Positions 26,858-34,765 of a DNA stretch of 64,000 nt are shown in pieces; within the stretch, counting starts at the first letter, position 1; each line of letters starts with the position of its first letter. The stretch comes from an uncultured Agathobacter sp. (GTDB lineage: Bacteria > Bacillota > Clostridia > Lachnospirales > Lachnospiraceae), in contig CAKRNE010000010.1 of NCBI GenBank assembly GCA_934365945.1, forward strand, positions 1 through 64,000, given 5' to 3'. The notes beneath the pieces were generated by a model. It had not been told where the DNA came from. It made no database searches and saw only the letters and a program-made list of their open reading frames with translations. The position numbers and the translations under genes were made by a program.

Positions 26858-27748
26858 ATGGATATAAATTATGAGCTTTACAAAGTCTTTTACTACGTGG
26901 CAACATCCCTAAGCTTCTCTGAAGCCAGCAAGAAGCTGTTTATTTCACAGTCTGCGGTAAGCCAGTCGATTAAGACTCTCGAAAAGAAGCTTGGACAGAC
27001 TCTTTTCATCAGAAGCACGAAAAAGGTACAGCTCACCGCAGCCGGTGCACTGCTTTTAAAGCACATCGAGCCTGCCATGAATCTGATTGCCCGCGGTGAA
27101 AGCCAGCTTTTAGACTCGGGCACACTTGGACTTGGCCAGCTTCACATTGGCGCAAGCGATACCATATGCCGTTATCTGCTGGTTCCTTACCTAAAGCAGT
27201 TCCATCAGAGGTTCCCAAATGTGCCTATCAAGGTCACAAATGCCACCTCCATCCAGTGTGTGGAGCTTTTGGAGCAAAGGAAGGTCGACCTGATTGTCAC
27301 GAATTTTCCAAACTCGCACCTCAATCACTCATACAGACAGAAAACCATATGCAACTTTTCCGATGTTTTTGTGGCAAATCCCAATTATTTCAAGCTGCGC
27401 AAGCAGGAAATCGCCTTTTGTGAGCTCAATAAGTATCCTATCATGATGCTCGACCGAAACAGCACCACAAGTGAATTCCTGCACAATCTGTTTTTACAGC
27501 ACCAGCTTGACCTGATTCCTGAGATTGAGCTAAGCAGTAACGATCTGCTCATAGACCTTGCCAAAATCGGACTTGGTATCGCATTTGTGCCTGACTACTG
27601 CATCAACCATGAAAACAAGGAGCTCTTTGTGCTGAAAACAAAAGAAAAGATGCCGCCACGCCAGATTGTTGTGTCCGTAAACACCACAATGCCCGTGTCA
27701 GCATCCACTGAGGAGTTTTTAAATCTGCTCCCAGAAGTCGGCAACTAA
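26858..27748 (+). CDS. LysR-family transcriptional regulator
   Basis: The 296-residue product has an N-terminal winged helix-turn-helix (about 1-60: SFSEASKKLFISQSAVSQSIKTLEKKLG) and a periplasmic-binding-like effector domain (about 92-290). The target is unknown. It is divergent from purL across a 266-base spacer that contains a GTCCG/CGGAC hairpin near 26637-26661, so it might regulate purL, but nothing in the sequence proves this. ACGGAGGATAACGAA precedes the ATG. The last 30 bases overlap, tail to tail, the end of the helicase gene on the other strand. Confidence 0.9.
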   Translation: MDINYELYKVFYYVATSLSFSEASKKLFISQSAVSQSIKTLEKKLGQTLFIRSTKKVQLTAAGALLLKHIEPAMNLIARGESQLLDSGTLGLGQLHIGASDTICRYLLVPYLKQFHQRFPNVPIKVTNATSIQCVELLEQRKVDLIVTNFPNSHLNHSYRQKTICNFSDVFVANPNYFKLRKQEIAFCELNKYPIMMLDRNSTTSEFLHNLFLQHQLDLIPEIELSSNDLLIDLAKIGLGIAFVPDYCINHENKELFVLKTKEKMPPRQIVVSVNTTMPVSASTEEFLNLLPEVGN

Positions 27749-30097
27749 TTTTCCGACATTTGCTATATTACAGGGCTTTCTGTCACTCCACTCGCGTGGA
27801 TAGAGCAGATCATAGTCTCTCTGCCAGAATCTCTCATCCAATAGCAAAATGATACCTGTGTCCTCCGTCGTTCGGATTACTCTTCCGGCCGCCTGGAGGA
27901 CTTTATTTATGCCCGGATACCTGAAGGCATAGTCAAAGCCGCTGCCATTTTCGGCATCGTAGTAATCCTTCAATATAGTCCTCTCATTGCTGATCTGCGG
28001 AAGCCCGGTTCCGACTACAATCGCACCTATCAGCCTGTCATTTTTCAAATCAATGCCCTCGCCGAATATGCCTCCCATGATGCCAAAGGCCACAAGTGCT
28101 TTGTCCGATTCCTCACTAAATCTGTCCAGAAATTCCTCCCTCTCAGCCTCTGACATATTACTTTTCTGCAGCATAAGCTCTGTTTCGTCTGCATATTTTT
28201 CGCAGTAAATATCAGCCACATCATTCATCATCTTATATGACGGAAAGAAAACCATATAGTTTCCTGTCTTTTGCATGACAACAGCATTAATATACCCTGC
28301 AATCCGCTCATACTCACTTTTTGAGCGTCTCGTGTACCTCGTGCTCACATCGGTTGCCATCGCAAGCAGCCTCTTTTTACTGTCAAACGTGCTGTCAGCA
28401 TATATGGCATAGTTATCCTTTTTTGTGCTCAGCAGGCTCTTGTAATAGTTTACAGGCAAAAGCGTCGCCGAGAAAAACACAGCCGACTTTCCCTTATCCA
28501 GCCTCTTTTGTATATTAAGCGACGGATCCACACAAAAAAGCTTCAGCATAAATCTGCCATCAGCCTCAAGCTCTGAATACATCACGTAGTGCTCGTCCAC
28601 CAGATCATAGATGCTTAGGAAATTGCGAAGCTCAAAATAAAAATCCATAACATCCTTTTTCCCCGGAAACTCATTAGCCTTCTGCAAAAACTCATCCAGA
28701 AGAGTCATAAGCCGCATAAAGGAAAATACCATATTGCCAAGCGTATCATACACAGTATAATTCTCACACTCGCGCTTCAGCTCAAGCAGTATCTTATTGC
28801 ACCGGTCCAGTGCTTTCTCAATAGAGCGGCTGTGCTCCTTCATGATGCGCTTTACCGTAAGGAAATCCTCCTTATATATCTGTGCACTGTACATCTGTCT
28901 GCTTCTTTCGACCATATTGTGTGCCTCATCAATGAGAAAAATATAGTCTCCCTTTATCCCCTCCTGAAAGAATCTCTTAAGATAAACATTCGGGTCAAAT
29001 ACATAGTTGTAATCGCAGATGATATTATCACACCAGCTCGCCGTATCAAGACAAAGCTCAAATGGACAAACGGTATATTTATCCGCCTGAGACAAAATAT
29101 CATCACGCTCAATCATATCGCACCTGCAAAGCAGATCAAAAACCGCATCATTTACTCTGTCAAAATGCCCCTTTGCATACGGACAGTTCACCGGATTGCA
29201 CTCCATCTCATCACACAGGCATAGCTTTTCCTTTGCCGTTATCTGAATAGTTTTTGCCCTGTAACCGTTTTTCCCAAGAAGTGCAAACGTTTCCTTTGCT
29301 ACCGTTGCGGTAATCGTCTTTGCTGTCAGGTAAAAGATTCTGTCTGCTAACTCCTCACCAACTGCCTTCACTGCCGGAAAAATCGTAGAGATGGTCTTTC
29401 CGACCCCTGTAGGAGCCTGCATAAAAAGAAGCTTCTGTCTCATGATTGTCCTATAGACATCAGAAACAAGCTTTTTCTGCCCCGGTCTGTACTCAAACGG
29501 GAACCCCAGTTCTTTGATTGAAGCCTGCCTTTGATTTTTCATTTTGCACTGAAAGGTTGCCCATTTGCCGTACTCTTCCATCAGGTCATCAAACCATTTT
29601 TTTATCTCTTCAAATGAAAATTCCTCACGAAAATACTTAGTCTGCTCCGTCTCCAGATTACAGTAGGTCATCTGTATGCCAATCGTTTCCATATTATTTT
29701 GAAGAGCAAAAATATATGCATAGCACATAGCCTGTGCACGATGCACAAAAACCGGCTTTTCAAACAGCTCAACCCTTCTGTACATTCCCTTAATCTCATC
29801 AACAAAGCACTTGTCATCCTCCGTAAAAATACCATCTGCCCTGCCCTCAACAGTCAGCTCATACAAATCACCCTCAACAACATGTGAAAGCGGCACCTCT
29901 GCCTGATACTCCTTTCCCATGCTGCCCTGGATTTTCCTGTGAATGCGCGTGCCCTCCATCATGGCATCCGCGCTCATTGCCCTGGATGACCGGTTGTCTA
30001 TATCGCCCTCCCTGAAGATAAACTCCACCAGGTTTCTGACCGAAATATGTAATTGTGTTTTCTTCTTGCAACTATTATTAATCTCATTTTCCATCAT
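27719..30097 (-). CDS. PD-(D/E)XK nuclease fused to XPD/DinG-type helicase
   Basis: The 792-residue product has two parts. Residues 15-165 look like a Cas4/RecB-type nuclease: GTRIHRKIQ, an acidic residue in VEGRADGIF (Asp88) and the VDEIKG pair (Glu101, Lys103). Residues 200-790 are a superfamily 2 helicase with Walker A (APTGVGKT, 228-235), the DEAH box (LIDEAHNMVE), four cysteines between LCLCDEMECNPVNCPYAKG and VCPFELC that may hold the Fe-S cluster of XPD-like enzymes, and QAAGRVIRT (motif VI). It probably acts on DNA repair intermediates. GTAGGAG precedes the ATG. The nuclease assignment rests on motifs only. Confidence 0.82.
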   Translation of the reverse strand: MMENEINNSCKKKTQLHISVRNLVEFIFREGDIDNRSSRAMSADAMMEGTRIHRKIQGSMGKEYQAEVPLSHVVEGDLYELTVEGRADGIFTEDDKCFVDEIKGMYRRVELFEKPVFVHRAQAMCYAYIFALQNNMETIGIQMTYCNLETEQTKYFREEFSFEEIKKWFDDLMEEYGKWATFQCKMKNQRQASIKELGFPFEYRPGQKKLVSDVYRTIMRQKLLFMQAPTGVGKTISTIFPAVKAVGEELADRIFYLTAKTITATVAKETFALLGKNGYRAKTIQITAKEKLCLCDEMECNPVNCPYAKGHFDRVNDAVFDLLCRCDMIERDDILSQADKYTVCPFELCLDTASWCDNIICDYNYVFDPNVYLKRFFQEGIKGDYIFLIDEAHNMVERSRQMYSAQIYKEDFLTVKRIMKEHSRSIEKALDRCNKILLELKRECENYTVYDTLGNMVFSFMRLMTLLDEFLQKANEFPGKKDVMDFYFELRNFLSIYDLVDEHYVMYSELEADGRFMLKLFCVDPSLNIQKRLDKGKSAVFFSATLLPVNYYKSLLSTKKDNYAIYADSTFDSKKRLLAMATDVSTRYTRRSKSEYERIAGYINAVVMQKTGNYMVFFPSYKMMNDVADIYCEKYADETELMLQKSNMSEAEREEFLDRFSEESDKALVAFGIMGGIFGEGIDLKNDRLIGAIVVGTGLPQISNERTILKDYYDAENGSGFDYAFRYPGINKVLQAAGRVIRTTEDTGIILLLDERFWQRDYDLLYPREWSDRKPCNIANVGKLVADFWEQI

Positions 30098-30192
30098 GTA
30101 CTCACTCCTACATCTTCCGGATTATGCTGCCGGTTTATGTATTCCTACAATAGCTTCAGTCTACACCGTCATTTTAATATATCCTGACCAAA

Positions 30193-30224
30193 AGAAAAAA
30201 GGAGAGCTCCAAAAGGAACTCTCC
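30193..30224 (-). terminator. Terminator after the HPr-like gene
   Basis: GGAGAG-C-TCC pairs with GGA-A-CTCTCC (one mismatch) around an AAAA loop, and a run of six T follows on the minus strand. It lies about 20 bases past the stop codon. Confidence 0.85.
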
Positions 30225-30246
30225 CAAACAATCTTATTCAATTGTA

Positions 30247-30480
30247 TTATGCTACAGTGAATTTACCAACCACATTATCAAATGCTTTGTCATCGCCCAT
30301 ATAGCAGACCTTAAAATCATTATTTGTACCAATTCCAATCACTCCAAGAAGTGATTTCGCATCAATAAGAATCTGTCTATATTTGAGATCAATGTCAAAA
30401 TCGCACTTAGAAGCAGCTCCAACAAATTCCTGAACATCATCCAATGTGTTAAGTCTGATTACTGTTTCCTTGTTGTACAT
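30247..30480 (-). CDS. HPr/Crh-like protein lacking the active-site histidine
   Basis: The 77-residue product has the HPr size and the C-terminal half of the HPr pattern: LIDAKSLLGVIGIG corresponds to the segment around regulatory Ser46, with a serine kept at residue 43. The usual GLHARPA loop with phosphoryl-accepting His15 is replaced by LNTLDDVQEFV. Keeping the serine and losing the histidine is the hallmark of Crh of Bacillus, a catabolite-repression cofactor phosphorylated by HPr kinase. A regulatory rather than sugar-transport role is therefore likely, by inference. The start at 30480 was chosen because similarity begins there; GGTGG lies eight bases upstream. Confidence 0.78.
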   Translation of the reverse strand: MYNKETVIRLNTLDDVQEFVGAASKCDFDIDLKYRQILIDAKSLLGVIGIGTNNDFKVCYMGDDKAFDNVVGKFTVA

Positions 30481-30545
30481 AGTCAACACCACCTTTATAA
30501 TCTGAAACACAGTGCTCTCGCACAATCTAATTAATTATCTTGCTT

Positions 30546-30573
30546 ATTATATCATCTGATATTTATATGTCAA
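30546..30573 (-). promoter_or_regulatory. Promoter of the HPr-like gene
   Basis: Perfect TTGACA (30568-30573) and perfect TATAAT (30546-30551) with a 16-base spacer on the minus strand, about 65 bases before the start codon. The remaining spacer to 30757 is AT-rich with nothing recognised. Confidence 0.85.
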
Positions 30574-30757
30574 AAAATCATAATCCGTCATTTTCCGTCA
30601 AATTATAACAGATTTTTTAATAAATTACTATTGCGTAACCGTTTTTTCACTATATTTTCATGCATGTTTTTTCAAAAAAACAATATAACTGTGAATTTCT
30701 TATAAAAAATGGTGTGCTATTTAATTATTTTAATTTCACTTTTTACAATTTTTTCAT

Positions 30758-31663
30758 CTACAAGACCATATTCTCATAGTTCTTTAATGCATCTATATAT
30801 ATTTCACCGAGCTTGCTAAGCTTCGTGCCCTTGTGCTTGATATAGCCAATATGCATTTTTTCGCTCTCCTTCAGCGGAACAGCAGCATAATCATCACCAT
30901 TCAAATCCTCCGAGATGATACCCGAGCACAGTGTAAAGCCGTTGAGTCCCACCATGAGATTGAGCATCGTGGCTCTGTCGTCTGCCTTTATGACACGCTT
31001 GTACTCGTATGTGCTCATCATCTCCTCCGCATAATAAAAGGAATTGTTCACACCCTGTTCAAAGGTCAGACATGGATACTCCTGCAAATCGTCAAGTGTA
31101 ATCTCTTTTTGATCTGCAAGCGGATGTTTTTTCCAGAGATACACATATGTATTACATGTGAAAAGCTCCTTAAACTCGATATCGCATTCCTTAAAAAGCT
31201 TTCTTAAAACCTTTTCGTTAAAATCACTTAAATAAAGCACTCCAAGCTCACTCTTTAAGTTCTTTACGTTGTCTATTACCTCTTTCGTCTTTGTCTCGTG
31301 GACAGCAAACTCGTACTCATCCATGCCTACCTCTCTGGCAAGCTGTACAAAAGCCTTTACCGCAAATGAATAGTGCTGCATGGAAACCGAGAATTTCTTT
31401 TTGGACTCTACATTCAGATAGCGGTTCTCAAGCAGATGATACTGCTCCACGACCTGTTTGGCGTATCCTAAAAACTCCTCACCCTCTGCGGTGACTGTGA
31501 TTCCACGGTTATTTCTCATAAACACCGTGATTCCAAGCTCATCCTCCACCTCTCGTACTGTGGCGGATAAATTGGGCTGTGAAACAAAAAGCTTCTTTGC
31601 TGCCTCGTTCATGGAATTGGATTCTGCAATTGTAAGTACCTGTCTGAGTTGTTGAAGTGTCAT
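30758..31663 (-). CDS. LysR-family transcriptional regulator
   Basis: The 301-residue product starts MTLQQLRQVLTIAESNSMNEAAKKLFVSQ (helix-turn-helix, about 1-60) and has a substrate-binding domain (about 90-295) with EDELGITVFMRNNRGI as the linker entry. The N-terminus resembles CysB/CbbR-type regulators only in general terms. AGGAGAGAAA precedes the ATG. No divergent partner gene exists. A copy of a dispersed 38-base element lies 55 bases upstream (31719-31756). The effector and targets cannot be told. Confidence 0.9.
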   Translation of the reverse strand: MTLQQLRQVLTIAESNSMNEAAKKLFVSQPNLSATVREVEDELGITVFMRNNRGITVTAEGEEFLGYAKQVVEQYHLLENRYLNVESKKKFSVSMQHYSFAVKAFVQLAREVGMDEYEFAVHETKTKEVIDNVKNLKSELGVLYLSDFNEKVLRKLFKECDIEFKELFTCNTYVYLWKKHPLADQKEITLDDLQEYPCLTFEQGVNNSFYYAEEMMSTYEYKRVIKADDRATMLNLMVGLNGFTLCSGIISEDLNGDDYAAVPLKESEKMHIGYIKHKGTKLSKLGEIYIDALKNYENMVL

Positions 31664-31718
31664 TTTCTCTCCTAATATGAATCATGAACTGCCGGATTTT
31701 AGCAGAATGTGGAACTTT

Positions 31719-31756
31719 TCTAAACCATCCCACACACATTCGCAAAACCGCACAAT
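31719..31756 (-). repeat. Dispersed element copy upstream of the LysR gene
   Basis: On the minus strand this reads TGTGCGGTTTTGCGAATG followed by TGTGTGGGATGGTTTAGAA. It matches the inner part of the palindrome at 40813-40877 (GTGCG, TTTTGCGAAT, TGTGTGGG, TGGTT) at about 32 of 37 positions, but lacks the left arm, so it appears to be a truncated copy in the same orientation relative to the downstream gene. Confidence 0.65.
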
Positions 31757-31765
31757 TGTAATATA

Positions 31766-32527
31766 TTAAATAAAATTGTGTATAAACGACGCCCTGTGTA
31801 TTGGTGAAGGTCCTATCTCTTTTAGCGCCTTGATATGCTCTGCCGATCCATAGCCCTTGTTTGAAGCAAATCCATAGCCTGGGTATATGTTATCGTACTC
31901 AACCATCATCCTATCCCTTGTGACCTTGGCCACAATACTGGCTGCCCCTATTGATATGCTTTTTGCATCTCCCTTTATGATCGGGACCTGCTTTATATCC
32001 ACTCCGGGGATTGTAACTGCATCGTTGAGTGTCAAATCCGGTGCCGGATCAAGCTTTCCAATTGCCTGTCTCATCGCCTCATATGTAGCCTGCAGTATAT
32101 TTATCTCGTCTATCCGCTCGTGCGATGCCATGCCTATTCCAACAGAAACCGCCTTTTCCATTATGACATCGTAAAGCTCATCACGCTTTGCAGCCGTAAG
32201 CTTCTTGGAATCATTGATATATAAAATATCACAGTCCTTTGGCAGAATCACCGCGCATGCGATCACCGGACCTGCAAGCGGCCCGCGTCCCACCTCGTCT
32301 ATTCCGCAGATATGGGCATATGATGCGTACTCGCGCTCATATTTCTTGAGAGCTTCTGTGCGGATAAGCTCCTTCTCGTACTTATCCAGACGCTTTTTGG
32401 CGCTGTCTACAAGCTTAATCACTCCGCCTCTGTCATCTGAGCCATATGCTTCGATGAAGTGTCCAAGCTGTGAATCTGTGGTGTTTTTCAGTTGTTCCTT
32501 AATATCGCCTATTTTTTCTGCTGACAT
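31766..32527 (-). CDS. rnhB: Ribonuclease HII
   Basis: Removes ribonucleotides from DNA and RNA primers. The 253-residue product has an N-terminal extension of about 70 residues (common in Firmicute RnhB) and the catalytic domain with GIDEVGRGPLAGP (Asp and Glu ligands), NDSKKLT, SIGAASIVAKVTRD and YGFASNKGYG. AGGACA precedes the ATG. It follows rbgA across a spacer of 13-bp repeats, in the usual rplS-lepB-rbgA-rnhB order. Confidence 0.94.
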   Translation of the reverse strand: MSAEKIGDIKEQLKNTTDSQLGHFIEAYGSDDRGGVIKLVDSAKKRLDKYEKELIRTEALKKYEREYASYAHICGIDEVGRGPLAGPVIACAVILPKDCDILYINDSKKLTAAKRDELYDVIMEKAVSVGIGMASHERIDEINILQATYEAMRQAIGKLDPAPDLTLNDAVTIPGVDIKQVPIIKGDAKSISIGAASIVAKVTRDRMMVEYDNIYPGYGFASNKGYGSAEHIKALKEIGPSPIHRASFIHNFI

Positions 32528-32544
32528 ATTCTTGTCCTATCGTC

Positions 32545-32645
32545 TATTCTTTGCAACTATTCTTCAGAATATTTCTTCTTAATTATTCTTCGTAACTTTT
32601 CTTAGTAATTATTCTTCGCAATTATTATTCGTAACTATTATTTTA
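32545..32645. repeat. Degenerate 13-bp tandem repeat in the rbgA-rnhB spacer
   Basis: Variants of TATTCTTCGTAAC recur about seven times at 12-14 base steps across nearly the whole spacer. No T-rich hairpin or promoter is distinguishable inside it. Confidence 0.7.
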
Positions 32646-32652
32646 ATACATT

Positions 32653-33492
32653 CTACGGTCTCTCAAGGGTGATATTGCCAAGCTTGCCACTTCTGAAATC
32701 ATCTATGATGAGCGCAGCCGCCTTGCTGTAATCAGGCTCTCCGCCCTTTGAAAGACATTTTCTGTTGACAGCTACAGCACTTATAAGATCTATGATATCG
32801 TTTTCCTCGCTCACCTCGTATCTTTGTGCCAAAAGCCCCGGATACTCTGCTTTTAGGAACTTTACAAGCTCCACGGCAAGCTCATCAACATTTAAAATCT
32901 CATCCTTTATCGAGCCGATAAGCGCAAGCCTTAGTCCCACTGACTGATCCTCAAATTTCGGCCACAGTATACCCGGAGTATCGAGGAGCTCAACACTTTT
33001 ATTGAGCCTGATCCACTGCTTACCCTTTGTCACACCAGGCTTGTTTCCGGTCTTGGCGCAGGCTTTTCCGGCGTATGAGTTGATAAATGTGGACTTTCCG
33101 ACGTTTGGAATACCAACCACCATAGCTCTGACCGGTCTGTTTTTGATGCCACGCTTTCTGTCTCTTTCAATCTTTTCCTTACATGCCTCCATCACGATAT
33201 CTGTGATGCTCTTCATGCCGGACTTGCTTCTTGCATCAAGACTGAATACAAAAAAACCCTTTTCCTTGAAAAATGCACTCCACTCCCTGGTGCGCTCCCT
33301 GTCTGCCAGATCCGCCTTGTTCATCAGAATGAGCCTGTATTTATTTTTCCCAAGCTCATCAATGTCCGGATTACGGCTGGAAAGCGGAATTCTTGCATCC
33401 ACAAGCTCTATAACCAGATCTATTAGTTTAATGTCCTCCTGCATCTGACGCTTTGCCTTTGTCATATGCCCAGGGTACCACTGAAAATTCAT
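32653..33492 (-). CDS. ylqF: Ribosome biogenesis GTPase RbgA
   Basis: Circularly permuted GTPase needed for late 50S assembly. In the 279-residue product the motifs appear in the permuted order: NKADLAD (G4) first, then SLDARS (G5), GIPNVGKSTFINSYAG (G1) and DTPGILWP (G3). It also has the N-terminal WYPGHMTKA characteristic of the family and a C-terminal ANTAR-like helical region. AAAGGATAGG precedes the ATG. It lies between lepB and rnhB. Confidence 0.95.
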   Translation of the reverse strand: MNFQWYPGHMTKAKRQMQEDIKLIDLVIELVDARIPLSSRNPDIDELGKNKYRLILMNKADLADRERTREWSAFFKEKGFFVFSLDARSKSGMKSITDIVMEACKEKIERDRKRGIKNRPVRAMVVGIPNVGKSTFINSYAGKACAKTGNKPGVTKGKQWIRLNKSVELLDTPGILWPKFEDQSVGLRLALIGSIKDEILNVDELAVELVKFLKAEYPGLLAQRYEVSEENDIIDLISAVAVNRKCLSKGGEPDYSKAAALIIDDFRSGKLGNITLERP

Positions 33493-33532
33493 AATTTACC
33501 TATCCTTTATCTGTATATGTTATTAATATCTG

Positions 33533-34117
33533 CTACTTGATGGTTCCAAAGCTTCCAAAGCCTGAAAATCTAAACCATGCCTTGCCGATGATATAGTCTC
33601 TCTTTACATTGCCAATATTGGCATAGCGGCTGTCCTCACTGTTGTTACGATTGTCTCCAAGCACAAAATACTCATCTTTTTCAAGCTTAATAGCATCAGA
33701 AGCAATGCCTGCATCCTCCATAGAAGCGACATCTGTGGATTCCTTATAGAGCTCATCATTCACATACAGTGCGCCGTCCTTTATCTGAACAGTATCTCCC
33801 GGCACTGCTACCACTCTCCTGACATAATAATGAGATTTCTTATTGCCATTTGGAAGAAATACAATAACATCCCCCTGCTTGGGTTTTGATATGATGTATG
33901 CAAATTTATTCACAAGAATATCATCATCATTTTCAAGTGTCTGCTCCATTGCCTGACCTACAACATTTGTACGGATACCGAAAAATGATACCAGCACATA
34001 TGCCAGACCTATTACCACCACAATTTCAACTATCCATGACAGCACTTCCCTGACCAATGGCAGATTAATCTTTTTTCTCTGTCTTCTAAAATTAAGTCCT
34101 GCTCTTCTTCTACCCAT
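33533..34117 (-). CDS. Signal peptidase I homologue, catalytically inactive by sequence
   Basis: The fold of type I signal peptidase is complete: an N-terminal membrane anchor (about 25-47), box B, DILVNKFAY, GDVIVF, VPGDTV and the C-terminal GDNRNNSEDSR box E. However, the nucleophile Ser of the GxSMxPT box is Ala56 (VVGQAMEQTL, codon GCA at 33950-33952) and the general-base Lys of the YVKRV box is Arg100 (YYVRRVV, codon AGG at 33818-33820). Each is one base from the canonical codon. The 194-residue product sits where lepB normally is, between rplS and rbgA. It may be a non-cleaving paralogue that binds signal peptides, or the reading may be a decayed gene kept in frame. The start at 34117 follows GAGG by seven bases. 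Confidence 0.88.
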   Translation of the reverse strand: MGRRRAGLNFRRQRKKINLPLVREVLSWIVEIVVVIGLAYVLVSFFGIRTNVVGQAMEQTLENDDDILVNKFAYIISKPKQGDVIVFLPNGNKKSHYYVRRVVAVPGDTVQIKDGALYVNDELYKESTDVASMEDAGIASDAIKLEKDEYFVLGDNRNNSEDSRYANIGNVKRDYIIGKAWFRFSGFGSFGTIK

Positions 34118-34156
34118 CATCAAACCTCATTTACCATAAAAATCATGTATTTTCTA

Positions 34157-34185
34157 ATTATATATGGTTTTATAAATTCATGCAA
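34157..34185 (-). promoter_or_regulatory. Promoter of the signal peptidase homologue
   Basis: TTGCAT (34180-34185), 17-base spacer, TATAAT (34157-34162) on the minus strand. It lies between the rplS terminator and the gene, so the inactive homologue is expected to be transcribed with rbgA and rnhB behind it. Confidence 0.75.
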
Positions 34186-34191
34186 GAGTTA

Positions 34192-34229
34192 CAAAAAACC
34201 ACCTCGTTACGATTTCTCGACGAAGTGGT
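34192..34229 (-). terminator. Terminator after rplS
   Basis: ACCACCTCGT (34198-34207) pairs with ACGAAGTGGT (34220-34229) with one mismatch, followed by six T on the minus strand. Confidence 0.88.
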
Positions 34230-34246
34230 CTCTTTCGCGTAAAATA

Positions 34247-34600
34247 TTATTTTACAAGCTCTTTAACCTTAGCAGCTTTTCCGATACGGTCTCTTAAGTA
34301 GTAAAGCTTAGCACGACGTACTTTACCTTTACGTACAATCTCAACCTTCTCTACGTTTGGTGAGTGGAGTGGCCATGTCTTCTCAACACCTACGCCGTTA
34401 GAAAGCTTTCTAACAGTAAATGTTGTACGGTTTGATCCGTTCTGCTTTTTGATAACTGTTCCCTCAAATACCTGGATACGCTCACGGTTACCCTCTTTGA
34501 TTTTTCCGTGTACCTTTACAGTATCTCCTACAGAAAACTCAGGTACCTCAGCCTTTAACTGCTCGTTCTCGATGCTCTTAATAATTTCACTTGCGTTCAT
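34247..34600 (-). CDS. rplS: 50S ribosomal protein L19
   Basis: Large-subunit protein at the 30S-50S interface. The 117-residue product has the family segments [40 protein letters not shown] and [13 protein letters not shown]. Length is normal. AGGAGGTCACAAA precedes the ATG. It has its own promoter and terminator, so although it follows trmD as usual it can be expressed separately. Confidence 0.97.
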   Translation of the reverse strand: MNASEIIKSIENEQLKAEVPEFSVGDTVKVHGKIKEGNRERIQVFEGTVIKKQNGSNRTTFTVRKLSNGVGVEKTWPLHSPNVEKVEIVRKGKVRRAKLYYLRDRIGKAAKVKELVK

Positions 34601-34686
34601 TTTGTGACCTCCTAATTATTTTGACGTTCTTAATGCTACTACTATTTTCACAACAGAGGACCATCTCTTTTATTCACAACATTGGT

Positions 34687-34715
34687 ACTTTACCACAGAT
34701 TCAAGGGATTTGCAA
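34687..34715 (-). promoter_or_regulatory. Promoter of rplS
   Basis: TTGCAA (34710-34715), 17-base spacer, TAAAGT (34687-34692) on the minus strand. It leaves a leader of about 80 bases before rplS; L19 leader RNAs are known in Firmicutes, but I cannot assign the motif by eye. Confidence 0.65.
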
Positions 34716-34765
34716 GTATTTTTTACTATCTTTATTATCTGTCTTTGTTGCCGGTGTTACTGTTC

